Source: Rana temporaria (lineage: Eukaryota > Chordata > Amphibia > Anura > Ranidae). From it: a DNA stretch of 64,000 nucleotides. This document shows, piece after piece, positions 54,163-64,000 of the stretch (the stretch's first letter is position 1; the number at the start of each line of letters is the position of its first letter). The notes under the pieces were generated by a model that was given only the letters and a program-made list of their open reading frames with translations, was not told where the DNA came from and did no database searches. Location of the stretch: positions 141,133,922 through 141,197,921 of the forward strand of contig NC_053499.1 in the NCBI RefSeq assembly GCF_905171775.1. The letters are read 5' to 3'. The translations under genes were made by a program, and so were the position numbers.

Positions 54163-54585
54163 GGCCCCGTACACACGAGGAGACATGTCCGCTGAAACTG
54201 GTCCGTGGACCAGTTTCCGTGGACATGTCCGACCGTGTGTAGGGCCTAGCGGACAGCAAGCTAAGAAACTTGTCCTCTGGAAACATGTCCGTCGGACATG
54301 TCCGATGGTTAATACACCTAATCGGACATGTCCGCTGGTTATGACGTGTAACCAGCGTCCCGAAATCCCGCGCATGCCTTGAATTGATTCGACACATGCG
54401 TGGAAGCATTGCACTTCCGTGTTTGAGAACGTCAGTGTCTTCTACGTCACCGCGTTCTCTGTCCGCGGGGATTTTGGTCTGATGGTGTGCACACACATCA
54501 GACCAAAAGCTCCCAGGAGACATGTCCGATGAAAACGGTCCGCGGACCGTTTTCATCGGACATGTCTCCTTGTGTGTACGGGGCC
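54163..54585. mobile_element. TWA-type foldback MITE, clean TAA TSD
   Basis: GGCCCCGTACACACGAGGAG and CTCCTTGTGTGTACGGGGCC are inverted termini; TAA at 54160-54162 and 54586-54588. ACATGTCCG words and GATGGTGTGCACACACATCA as in the 9.9-kb copy. It lies 12 bp from the preceding hAT TSD. Confidence 0.92.
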
Positions 54586-54678
54586 TAAAGAGTGTGCAAG
54601 ACCGGGTTGGATTTCTGGCAGGATCAACATTTTTTTTTCCTTTTGCACTTATCAGACATTTAAAATAAAATACTCTAA

Positions 54679-56000
54679 TGCTGCGTACACACGACCGTTT
54701 TTCCTGTCATGCAAAAAAAGACGTTTTTCTCGACGTGATTCGTCGTGATTCCTCTCAAGCCTGCCTTGCATACACACGTTCATGAAAAAAAAAACGCTCA
54801 AGCAAAGCGCGGTGATGTACAACACGTACCACGGCACTATAAAGGGGAAGTTCCATTGAAATGGCGCCACCCTTTGGGCTGCTTTTGCTGATCCTCGTGT
54901 TAGTAAAAGTTTGGTGAGAGACGATTCTCGCTTTTCAGTCTTCGTGCTTTTCAGTCTGTTACAGCGTGACGAATGTGCTATCTCCATTACAAACGCTGGG
55001 CCAGATTCACAAAAGATATACGACGGCGTATCTCCTGATACGCCGTCGTATCTCTGTGATCCGCCCGTCGTATCTATGCGGCTGATTCATATAATCAGTT
55101 ACGCATAGATAGCCCTAAGATCCGACAGGTGTAATTGACTTACACCGTCGGATCTTAGGCTGCAATTCCAGGCCGGCCGCTAGGTGGCCATTCCATTGCG
55201 GTCGGCGTAGAATATGCAATTGACTAATTACGGCGATTCACGAACGTCCGCTTTGCCCGTCGATCTAAATTTACGTTGTTTCCGTAGAGATGCGTCGCGT
55301 AAAACTAAGTATGCCCTCTAGGTGGTGTAACCCATGTTAAGTATGGCCGTCGTTCCCGCGTCGAAATTTTAAATTTCACGTCGTTTGCGTAAGTCGTCCG
55401 TGAATGGCGCTGAACGCCATTTATGCTAACGTCAAAACCAATGACATCCTTGCGACGTCATTTAGCGCAATGCACGTCGGGTAATTTGACGGACGGAGCA
55501 TGCGCAGTACGTTCGGCGCGGGAACGCGCCTAATTTAAATGGTGCCCGCCCCATTTGAATTAGGCGGGCTTGCGCCGAGTGGATTTACATTACACCGCCG
55601 CAAGTTTACAGGTAAGTGCTATGTGAATCAGGCACTTACGCTGTAAACCTGCGGCGGTGTAACGTAAATGGGATACGTTATGCCGCCGCTGCGCAACGTA
55701 TTTGTCTGTGAATCTGGCCTGCTAGTTTTACCAGAACGAGCGCTCCCGTCTCATAACTTGCTTCTGAGCATGCGCATTTTTTTTCCTCTCTGAAAAGCGT
55801 ACACGCGAGCAGTTTTCGCAACGAAAAAAAAAAAAACGACGGGAAAAACTACGAGGAAAAATAGGGCAGGTTCTATTTTTTTTGCAAGCAGTTTTCTCAT
55901 CGAGAAAACTGCTATGGAGCATACACACGACCGTTTTTTCCCGACCAGTCTAAAAAATGGCAGTTTTCTCGTCATGAAAAACGGTCGTGTGTACGCGGCA
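54679..56000. mobile_element. TWA-type foldback MITE split by a GGGCC element
   Basis: TGCTGCGTACACACGACCG and CGGTCGTGTGTACGCGGCA are inverted termini; TAA at 54676-54678 and 56001-56003. The two halves match the 21.2-kb copy, whose uninterrupted site reads GAATGCTAGTTTTA on the corresponding strand. Confidence 0.9.
54998..55720. mobile_element. GGGCC-type DNA transposon nested in a TWA MITE
   Basis: GGGCCAGATTCACAAAAGAT and CTGTGAATCTGGCCT are inverted termini. GCT is repeated at 54995-54997 and 55721-55723. Comparison with the empty sibling site confirms a 3-bp duplication. The interior shares CATGTTAAGTATGGCCGTCG with 19.9 kb. Confidence 0.92.
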
Positions 56001-56003
56001 TAA

Positions 56004-56760
56004 GTGAAGTTTATTGTTTGGGTTTACATAAACTTTAAAAGAACTTTAAAAAGAAAAAAAATATTTGTTTTTTTGTTGCTTATTTTTTGGCTGCAGCTGC
56101 ATATTATTTGGTTCATATTTAAGAAACAGTGTGAAATGTATTATTTTTTTTTATTTTTTTTTCATTTCAATTTCCAGGTACTGTGTGATTTTAATCTTTG
56201 GATAGGTTTATCATTAACATCCTGGGCCCAGACAACAAGAAGCTCACACTCCCGTCGCTTTTGTGAGGCTTCATTGAGCCGGAGTCTTCGGAAGCCCAGA
56301 GGCCGTTTTAATTCTTTATTTTCCCCTTTTGCAGTTTGTTGCATGTCGACTGGCAAAGGCATCAAAGCAGGTAGCGTCTTTCTTCTACAGCCAGCCGGCA
56401 AATTGAAGCGGTACACAAAAATGGATCTCGCTGAGAATTATCGGAGGGGAAACAAACTCCGCGGCTTTCAGATGACATTCTATTTTACAAACTAGGGGAT
56501 GTCACCCTTAAGGGGTAAACTATGTCAGCTGCCTCTCAGCTTGTCATCACATAGATGGCGGCCTCACAAAAAGTGACCCGTTCATTGTTTCTAGTTTATA
56601 TTTTGCTACGAATTTAAACGCAAGACAAACATGAAGGCTGATCCTTTGTGAAGGACAAGCGTTGTTCTGTTCTGATGTTAGCATTCCTGAACGTTGACAA
56701 ATTTTGTGATTCGGGAACTGCATATATTTTTATTCAAGAGCGACTTCCTTCCATCTGCGC
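56004..56760. other. Unique sequence, candidate regulatory island
   Basis: 56160-56500 is non-repetitive and balanced, with GACAACAAGAAGCTCACACTC and CGAGAATTATCGGAGG-like words. Frames on both strands (56004-56495, 56162-56416) carry no recognised domain. Confidence 0.4.
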
Positions 56761-56769
56761 GCTAGAGGC

Positions 56770-57092
56770 CAGGGCCAGCCCTACCATGGGACCCGATGGT
56801 ACCATTGTACCAGGCAGCACTTTCAGGGGGGGCAGCAAATTTCCTGCCTGCATGCCATCCCATTCCGCCAGCTCCACTCTCCACTCCACTGTGGGGCTAA
56901 TTGCATGAATAGAGCCATAACAGGTCCTCTTTATACTCCTATATACATGTATAGAGCCATGATAGGTCCACTTTAGTTATCATGATATAAAATAATGGAT
57001 GTGGGGGCATTTTGGTGGGCGTAATTTTTTTTGGGGGGGGGGCAGCATTTAATTCTTGGTACCAGGCAGCACAATGTCTTGGGCCGGTACTG
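56770..57092. mobile_element. hAT-type MITE with exact 8-bp TSD
   Basis: CAGGGCCAGCCCTACC and TTGGGCCGGTACTG are diverged inverted termini. CTAGAGGC is repeated at 56762-56769 and 57093-57100. GGTACCAGGCAGCAC and GTACCAGGCAGCACTTTC occur inside. Confidence 0.87.
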
Positions 57093-57192
57093 CTAGAGGC
57101 AGACATTTGTGTGGTGTGCTATATTCTGGGGGTTTGTGGGGGGCATTGTCACCTAATGGGGAGTGCTCGGGACAGCTGGAGAAGATGGAGCT

Positions 57193-57429
57193 GCATTAAT
57201 AGCTTGCTGACTGCCGCACAAGTTTTTACGTCGACAGAATGGCACGGCTGCGAAAATGGGCGTATATATATATGTCCCCTTTAATTTGCCACCGCATGGT
57301 TGTGCACGCGCACCGGCGCACTCGCGACCCTGCTGAGAGCTCCATGACACCCGCGGACTCGACATCCACCGGTGTCCCGCGATCGGGTCACAGAGCTGAA
57401 GAACGGGGAGATGTCAGTGTAAACACAAC
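57193..57429. mobile_element. TTAA-type transposon, left fragment
   Basis: TTAATAGCTTGCTGACTGCC start, GCTGAAGAACGGGGAGA (also at 16046) and GGCACGG...GGGCGTATATA mark the 15.8-kb family. The copy runs into the GGGCC element at 57430. Confidence 0.65.
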
Positions 57430-58114
57430 GGCCCAGATTCACATAGAGCAAGGCGCACATTACGCCGCCATAGAGCAAACACTGTACGCTATGCCAACAT
57501 GGCGCGGAGAGGCAAGCATTGCATTCAGCAAGCCAGTGCTCCCGTTGCCGGGCCAGCGTGGCGTGGGTTTCAAAGGCGCACGCCGGCGTAGGTGGAAGTG
57601 GGCGTGACCCCATGCAAATGAGGTGTGACCCCATGCAAATGATGGGCCGGCACAACTGCCTAAGCTACGCCGGATCACTGCATACGCCGTGAGCATAACA
57701 TACGCCCAGCCAGACATACGTCCAACGCACAATACGCCAGCTTGTGTTCCCTGGTGCAGACCTGTGCATGCCTGTTGCCGGGTTACACCTCATTTATGGG
57801 GAATAACTTTACGCCGGACGTACAACTTACGCGCATCTCGAGTAGCATGCGCCGGGCACACGCACATTCGTGAATCGGCGTATTTCCCTCATTTGCCAGA
57901 TTGAATGGCTAATTAATGGGAGCGGCACCATGGGCCCAGCCCATATGTGCGCCCACCCTACGCCGGCGTGTGCAAGCTACGTCGGCGGGGTGTAGCCTGT
58001 TTTTAGGCGCATGTTGGTTTGTGGGTCTGCCGCACACATAATGCCGGCGCACATTTGCACTTACGTCGGCGTAACGTGTTATACGTCGGTGTAAGTGCTT
58101 AGTGAATCTGGGCC
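57430..58114. mobile_element. GGGCC-type DNA transposon, AAC TSD
   Basis: GGCCCAGATTCACATAGAGC and TTAGTGAATCTGGGCC are inverted termini; AAC is repeated at 57427-57429 and 58115-58117. The interior differs from the other copies (GCCGGCGCAC-rich), a distinct subfamily. Confidence 0.87.
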
Positions 58115-58591
58115 AACATTAGATTGAGGCTCATTTTGTCAAGGGGAATCGGGTGTTTTTTTTTTAAATCGAAGCAGTACTTACCGTTTTAGAGAGCGAT
58201 CTTCTCCGCCGCTTCCGGGTATGGTCATCGGGACTGGGCGTTCCTATTTGATTGACAGTCTTCCGACAGGCTTCCGACGGTCGCATACATCGCGTCACGA
58301 GTAGCCGAAAGAAGCCGAACGTCGGTGCGGCTCTATACGGCGCCTGCGCACTGACGTTCGGCTACTTTCGGAAAATCGCGACGCGATGGATGCGACCATC
58401 GGAAGCCTGTCGGAAGACTGTCAATCAAATAGGAACGCCCAGTCCCGCAGCCCACACCCGGAAGCAGCGGAGAAGATCGCTCTCTAAAACGGTAAGTACT
58501 GCTTTGATTCTAAAAGAACTACCCGATTCCCCTAGACAAAATGAGCATCAATCTAATGTTAAAAATTAACATTTCCGGGTGAACCTCCACT
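58115..58591. mobile_element. TTAA-type foldback transposon, left end lost
   Basis: AACATTAGATTGAGGCTCAT enters this family internally. The right end GGGTGAACCTCCACT precedes TTAA (58592-58595). The arms with GACTGGGCGTTCCTATTTGA and its complement make a hairpin, as at 24.4 kb. Confidence 0.82.
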
Positions 58592-58595
58592 TTAA

Positions 58596-58990
58596 GTATT
58601 GCCGTCCTTCCCGCGACGAAATTTGAAAATTTTGCGTCGTTTGCGTAACTCGTCCGTGAATGGGGCTGGACGTAATTTACGTCCACGTCAAAACCAATAC
58701 GTCCTTGCGGCGTATTAGGAGCAATGCACACTGGGAGATTTCCACGGACGGTGCATGCGTGAAAAACATCAATCATGTTGGGTCACACAACATTTACATA
58801 AAACACGCCCCCCTGATCCAAATTTGAATTAGGCGGGCTTACGCCGGCCGATTTATGCTACGCCGCCGCAACTTACGGAGAAAGTGCTTTGAGAATACAG
58901 CACTTGCCCGTCTAAGTTGCGGCGGCGTAACGTAAATCGGATACATTACGCCGCCGCAGAGATACGCTGATGGACGAGAATCTAGCCCAT
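58596..58990. mobile_element. GGGCC-type DNA transposon, right half
   Basis: GTATTGCCGTCCTTCCCGCG through GACGAGAATCTAGCCC matches the right half of the family (compare 19940-20321). The left half is absent because the TTAA element inserted at its GTTAAGTAT site and the flank was lost. Confidence 0.78.
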
Positions 58991-59602
58991 ATAGACTATG
59001 CTACCAAAAAACAGCACGTTTTTTATGTTTTTTATTCAATTCCTCATTAATTTGCCTCCTCATGGTCATACTATATGAGTCAAAAGAAAATAGAATGTAT
59101 GTACTATGTGTTTTTTTTTTTTTTTTTTTTTGTGTCTTATATAGAAAAGTATGCTATTTATAAATCACTGCCTGGGGATTGTTATTGGCCTCAGTTCAGC
59201 AGATGTCAGCAAATTCTAAGGGAACTTTAATAGAATTGTGCTCCATCCTTGTTTTGTCACCACTTAGATAATACAGATTTGCTTTTTTTTTTGATGACTA
59301 TTCCGCTTGCAGAGATTTAGCTGGAAATTTGTTCCGCACAGCTGACAAGTCCTCTCAGTGAGACGTATAGCTCAAAATCAAAGGAGATTATGTCCTTGCA
59401 ATTAATGGCAGAGCTTGTTATATTTTTATGACAAAAGTAGAATCTATAAATAAATTAAAGGTGTCATGCAGACAAGATGTTAAAAATAAATGCAAAATTG
59501 GTGCAATCACTGGCAACAAGTAAAATTGGTTCATGAACTGCTAATGCTAGTTATTAAATAGTGCAGCTAAAGACAGAAAGTCCATTTACAGTACCTTAGT
59601 GT
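58991..59602. other. Unique AT-rich sequence
   Basis: A poly-T run lies near 59110-59131. No termini or coding domain. Confidence 0.4.
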
Positions 59603-60663
59603 CAGTGGCGGCTGGTGCTCAAAATTTTTGGGGGGACGCAAACAAACTGAAAAAAAAAATCAATTGCAGCTACTGTGCCATCAAACGCAGCCACTGTTCC
59701 AAGCGCCACCATTGTGCCTATCAAACGCAGCCACTGTGCCATCAAACGCAGCCACTGTGCCCATCAAACGGAGCCACTGCGCCCATCAAACGCAGCCACT
59801 GTGCCCATCAAACGCAGCCACTGTGCCCATCAAACGCAGCCACTGTGCCCATCAAATGCAGCCACTGTGCCCATCAAACGCAGCCACTGTGCCCATCAAA
59901 TGCAGCCACTGTGCCTATCAAACGCAGCCACTGTGCCATCAAACGCAGCCACTGTGCCCATCAAACGCAGCCACTGTGCCCATCAAATGCAGCCACTGTG
60001 CCCATAAAATGCAGCCACTGTGCCTATCAAACGCAGCCACTGTGCCATCAAACGCAGCCACTGTGCCCATCAAACGCAGCCACTGTGCCCATCAAATGCA
60101 GCCACTGTGCCCATCAAACACAGCCACTGTGCCATCAAATGCAGCCACTGTGCCCATCAAACGAAGCCACTGTGCCCATCAAATTCAGCCACTGTGCCCA
60201 TCAAATGCAGCCACTGTGCCCATCAAATGCTGCCACTGTGCCCATCAAACGCAGCCACTGTGCCCATCAAACGCATCCACTGTACCCATAAATTGCCACC
60301 ACTACGCCCATCAAACGCAGCCACTGTGTCCATCAATTGCTGACACTGTGCCCATCAATTTTTGGCAGTGTTCCCATCAATTGCCGCTACTGTGCCCCAT
60401 CAAATGCTGCCGGTGTGCCCATCAATTGCCGCTACTGTGCCCCATCAATTGCCGCTACTGTGCCCCATCAATTGCCGCTACTGTGCCCCATCAATTGCCG
60501 CTACTGTGCCCCGTCAGATGCCGCCAGTGTGCCCCGTCAGATGCCGCCAGTGTGCCCCGTCAGATGCCGCCAGTGTGCCCCATCAGATGCTGCCTGCACT
60601 TGCCTGTCACGGAGCAGGTCAGCGGCCGTCTCCTCCACGTCCTCCGTGTCTTCTTCCGTCTTC
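59603..60663. mobile_element. hAT-type element carrying a 22-bp array, right end lost
   Basis: CAGTGGCGGCTGGTGCTCAA start and ACGCAAACAAACTGAAAA leader match 61493. From about 59680 the unit CAGCCACTGTGCCCATCAAA plus CG repeats some 30 times, degrading into ATTGCCGCTACTGTGCCCCA units near 60380-60500. Frames of 230 and 352 residues are produced by this array in two frames and are not genes. Confidence 0.85.
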
Positions 60664-61170
60664 CTTGTAATAGGAATGGTGTGTGACAGGTCCTCTTTAT
60701 GGAGAGATGCAGGGTCAATAAGACCCCACATTTCTCCTCCAGGCTGGAAAGCATGAGATTGTGAAAAAAAATTCACTGATCTCATGCTTTCAGCCGAGAT
60801 TGTGGCTTTGTTTACTTCCGGGTACCCGGGCGTGACGTTAGGGCCTCCGACGGTCATAGAGATGACCGGTGACCATATGGTCACCGGTCATCTCTATCCT
60901 CCTCATCCAGCGGCAACCGATTTGTTCTCCGGGCCTCTGATGGCACAGGAGAGCCCCGAGAAGCACCGGATGGTGGCGGGAGGGGGGACGTCCCCTCCCG
61001 CCTATAAGAACGATCAAGTGGCGAAATCGCTGCTATGATCATTCTTATGGTGCGCAGAATTGCCGCCTGAAAAGAAGGATATCTGAATGATGCCTGTAGC
61101 TGCACCCATCATTAAGATATCCCCCCCTAAAATCCAGGACATAATATGACATCCTATGGTAGGGAAGCGG
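60664..61170 (-). mobile_element. TTAA-type transposon fragment (relative of 8141-9271)
   Basis: CCTTGTAATAGGAATGGTGT, CCTCTTTATGGAGAGATG and GGTGACCATATGGTCACCGG match 8450-8730 in reverse. The right end AGGGAAGCGG precedes TTAA (61171-61174). The other end is fused to the hAT array. Confidence 0.75.
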
Positions 61171-61174
61171 TTAA

Positions 61175-61484
61175 TCTGTAAATGAACAGAAAGATACAAT
61201 GTTTCTTTTTATCTCTCTTTCAGCACTGAGCAATGTTGTTGATAAACAACATTTTTTTGACAGCTGTGAGCAGGAAACTGCTCTGCACTTGTTACATGAA
61301 TTGTGGCAATGCTGGATTAAGATGGTGTGGGGGGTTGAATCGAAATCACAATCTTTTTAACGATTAATCGTGCAGTTCTGATGATAAACCTCCATGATTT
61401 AAAAAAATGAAAATCCACTGGATTAAAAGGGACCGGCCACGGAAATGTCAGGCTCCGGACGAAGTGGGTAGACGATACTGGATA
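61175..61484. other. Short unassigned sequence
   Basis: No features beyond AT-rich text; TTGATAAACAACATT near 61230 is a small palindrome. Confidence 0.35.
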
Positions 61485-61492
61485 TTGTCAAG

Positions 61493-62622
61493 CAGTGGCG
61501 GATGGTGCTCAAAATTTTTTGGGGGAGCGCAAACAAACGAAAAAAAAAAAAATTCAATTGCAGCCTCACTGTGCCCATCAATTGCTGCCACTGTGCCCAT
61601 CAAATGCAGCCACTGTGCCCATCAAACGCAGCCACTGTTCTCATCAAACGCAGCCACTGTGCCATAAAATTGTCGCCACTGTGCCATAAAATTGTCGCCA
61701 CTGTGCCATGCCATCAAACGCAGCCACTGTGCCCATCAATTGTCGCCACTATGCCATGCCATAAAACGCAGCCACTCTGCCATCAATTGGTGCCACTGTG
61801 CCTATCAATTGTCACCACTGTGCCATGCCATTAATTGTCGCCACTGTGCCATGCCATTGTAGCCACAGTGCCCATCAATTGTCGCCACTGTGCCATGCCA
61901 AACGCAGCCTCTGTGCCATCAATTGTTGCCACTGTGCCATGCCAAACGCAGCCTTTGTGCCATCAATTGTCGCCACTGTGCCATGCCAAACGCAGCCACT
62001 GCGCCATGCCATTGTCGCCACTGTGCCCATCAATTGTCGCCACTGTGCCATGCCAAACGCAGGCACTGTGCCATGCCATTGTCGCCACTGTGCCCATCAA
62101 TTGTCGCCACTGTGCCATGCCAAACGCAGGCACTGTGCCTATCAATTGCCACCAGTTTGCCCATAAAATGCCGCCAGATTGCCCCTTAAAATGCCAACAG
62201 ATTGCCCCAAAATACTGCCAGATTAAAGGCCCCCCCCCCCCCCCGCCCGGCACTTACCTTTCTCGGTCAGCGATCCTCCCCCACGATCCCTCGATGTCTT
62301 CTCCCACCCTCGATGTCACTTCAGCCAATCAGGTTACCGGTAACCAGATCCGGTGAACCTGATTGGCTGAGGTGCCTGTCAGTGTTAACCAGGAAACGCA
62401 CACCCTGGTTAACTATTTGGAAAGCCTATCAGAGCAACCAGTTGCCGTTTATCAGATGCCCGGCGCTCGTCAAGGGGCCGGCCATCTGAATAGTGGGCGG
62501 CAGCGGCGCCGGTGACAAAACATAGATTCATGTAATGCATGAATCTATGTATTGTTTTCAGTGGCGGTGCAGGAGCGAGAGGGGGCGGCGCTCCTGCGCC
62601 CTCTATGGACGCACCGCCACTG
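61493..62622. mobile_element. hAT-type element with exact 8-bp TSD and internal 22-bp-type array
   Basis: CAGTGGCGGATGGTGC and GGACGCACCGCCACTG termini are inverted over CAGTGGCG. TTGTCAAG is repeated exactly at 61485-61492 and 62623-62630. The array at 61560-62200 mixes CAGCCACTGTGCCCATCAA and GTCGCCACTGTGCCATGCCA units. The right part has GAACCTGATTGGCTGA facing TCAGCCAATCAGGTT. No transposase. Confidence 0.92.
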
Positions 62623-62653
62623 TTGTCAAGTCAGGTAATGAGGCAAACTCTAT

Positions 62654-63359
62654 GGGCCAGATTCAGAGAGATCGGCGCATCTTTAGATAGGCGTAGCGCA
62701 TCTCATATGCGCTACGCCATCGTAACATTGAGAGCCAAGTACAGTATTCACAAAGCACTTGCTCCCATATGTACGCCGGCATAACGTAAATGGGCCGGCG
62801 TAAGCCCGCGTAATTCAAAGTAGCAAGGCAGTGGGCGTGTAGTATTCTAATGAAGCGTGACCCCATGTGAATGCATGGCCGAATGAACGGCGCATGCGCG
62901 CGCATGCTCAGAATCACGTCGCAAATACTCCCTAAGATACGACGGCTCAATGCGTATGACGTGAACCTAACTTACGCCCAGCCCCATTCACGTACGACTT
63001 ACGTAAACGACTTAAAATCCGACGTCCATACCCTAAACGACTTAGACCAGCTTTTTGGTGGTTTAACTTTACGCCGGAAAAACGCCTTACGTAAACGACG
63101 TAGATTACAGCGACAGGCGCAAGTACGTTCGTGAATCGGCGTATCTCGCTCATTTACATATTCAACGCGGAAATCAACGGAAGCGCCCCTTGCGGCCAGC
63201 GTAAATATGCACCAGAGATACGATGGCGTAGGACACTTACATCGGTCGTATCTTGGCAAAATTCAGGCGTATCTCATTTTAAGAATCCGCGCATAGATAC
63301 GACGGCGCAGATTTGGACTTATCAGTAGATACGTCGGCGTAAGTCTTTCTGAATCCGGC
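62654..63359. mobile_element. GGGCC-type DNA transposon, TAT TSD
   Basis: GGGCCAGATTCAGAGAGATC and CTTTCTGAATCCGGC are inverted termini; TAT is repeated at 62651-62653 and 63360-63362. The interior has TACGTAAACGACGTAGATTA-type text. Frames here are artefacts. Confidence 0.88.
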
Positions 63360-63362
63360 TAT

Positions 63363-64000
63363 ATGTGACTTGTTGTTAGAAGCTCACAGTGTGCAGTAAA
63401 ATCAGAGGAAGCCGTCTCAGTACCGGAGAGGCGCCGGTACAAATGCGCAAGACTGGAGGAAAGGCCAGAGTTCAGCTTTAAATTAGTTTGTATGAAGAGA
63501 AAAACACAATTGGTTGCTATAGGCGAAATCTCCAAATGCAGGTCAATTTGTATAAATCCTCCTGCGGTTGTTTTGCTCGTTCTCTTTGATCCTCGGTGTG
63601 TTTTCGCTCGAGGAAACATACAAAGGGAAGAAGGCATTCCCTGCCATAGTATCATCTGTTAGTCGGAGGATGATATAGTTCCATCATAATGATTTTCCAT
63701 GTATATTCATATGAAAATTGCCGAATCCATAACTCCTGCTTTCCTGCTCGGCGCGGAGAAATGTCATGTGGTGCCCTGTTCTAATAATGGCTGCTAACAC
63801 TATTGACTGTGGCTTGTTTATCCCACCGAGCCCCGGCTGATAGATTGCATTGTGTTCCCTTGCAGTGTAATTGGATTTTACAAAAGGATAAATCACAAAC
63901 CGTAGCCGAGGAGCATGCATGCCGCTTCGCTAAGGCAAAACTCCTTAATAGTAATGTGAATTAGTCACCTCAATGCATGCTGCGGCTCTCCAGCCATTAC
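63363..64000. other. Unique sequence, candidate regulatory island
   Basis: Non-repetitive, balanced sequence with AAATTAGTTTGTATG, CAATTGGTTGCTATAGG and GCATGCATGCCGC words and no transposon ends. Frames on the minus strand lack a recognisable domain. Confidence 0.4.

Noticed and set aside
53809..54414. A 201-residue minus-strand frame
   Set aside because: It spans two transposons (a hAT and a TWA MITE) with separate TSDs, so it cannot be an ancestral gene.
56004..56495. A 163-residue frame as a possible host exon
   Set aside because: The first half is Phe/Lys low-complexity AT-rich text and no domain or splice-site pair supports it.
59599..60686. Open frames of 230 and 352 residues
   Set aside because: They run through a 22-bp tandem array whose unit lacks stops. 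Two frames are open in parallel with the same peptide repeat, which indicates array translation, not a gene.
1..64000. tRNA, rRNA or snRNA genes
   Set aside because: No A-box/B-box pair such as GGTTCGANTCC or other RNA-gene core was seen on either strand by eye; a covariance search was not possible.

Overview
The window looks like vertebrate nuclear DNA, most probably from a frog and plausibly a ranid; the species is inferred only from repeat style. It has no bacterial gene organisation, long AT-rich non-coding stretches, simple repeats, and very many short non-autonomous DNA transposons with target-site duplications (TSDs). I found no exon of a host protein gene, tRNA or rRNA. Almost every open frame is a by-product of tandem arrays, palindromic MITEs or chance.

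The only long genuine coding region is a Penelope-like retroelement (PLE) at 41966-47360, coded on the minus strand. It has a reverse transcriptase (YIDD box), a CxxCxxC linker and a C-terminal GIY-YIG endonuclease. Three frame breaks split the reading frame and all lie in G/C homopolymers. The coding part sits between two ~1.05-kb almost identical inverted arms. The whole 5.4-kb insertion is bracketed by a 16-bp direct repeat. Each arm carries a type-I hammerhead-ribozyme-like fold, and several degraded PLE termini elsewhere carry related folds. A second coding remnant is a CR1 LINE endonuclease fragment near 23.5-25.6 kb, split by two back-to-back TTAA transposons.

Layout. 0-9.3 kb: GGGCC-type and TWA-type foldback MITEs, a 29-bp minisatellite and a TTAA transposon. 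9.9-12 kb: a MITE followed by two nested solo LTRs. 12-17.4 kb: PLE termini and TTAA elements around a stretch that may be conserved non-coding DNA. 17.6-21 kb: a hAT element, a 25-bp array, a GGGCC element and a 30-bp array. 21-29.4 kb: foldback MITEs, a retroelement-like segment, CR1, and TA- and hAT-type MITEs. 30-35.5 kb: a CT-rich array with a hAT insertion, a multiply nested hAT, and a minisatellite split by two transposons. 35.5-41.9 kb: retroelement-like 3' ends with a nested solo LTR. 42-47.4 kb: the PLE. 47.4-53.7 kb: PLE remnants, GGGCC elements and unique DNA. 53.8-58.6 kb: dense nesting of hAT, TWA, GGGCC and TTAA elements. 59.6-62.6 kb: two hAT elements carrying 22-bp arrays. 62.6-64 kb: a GGGCC element and unique DNA.

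The unique AT-rich islands between transposons (e.g. 14.75-15.5, 36.0-36.6, 48.5-49.1, 50.6-51.5, 56.1-56.7 and 63.4-64 kb) look like a gene desert or large intron that may hold regulatory elements; this is inference and needs alignment. Superfamily names rest on TSD length and terminal motifs only, since no database could be searched.
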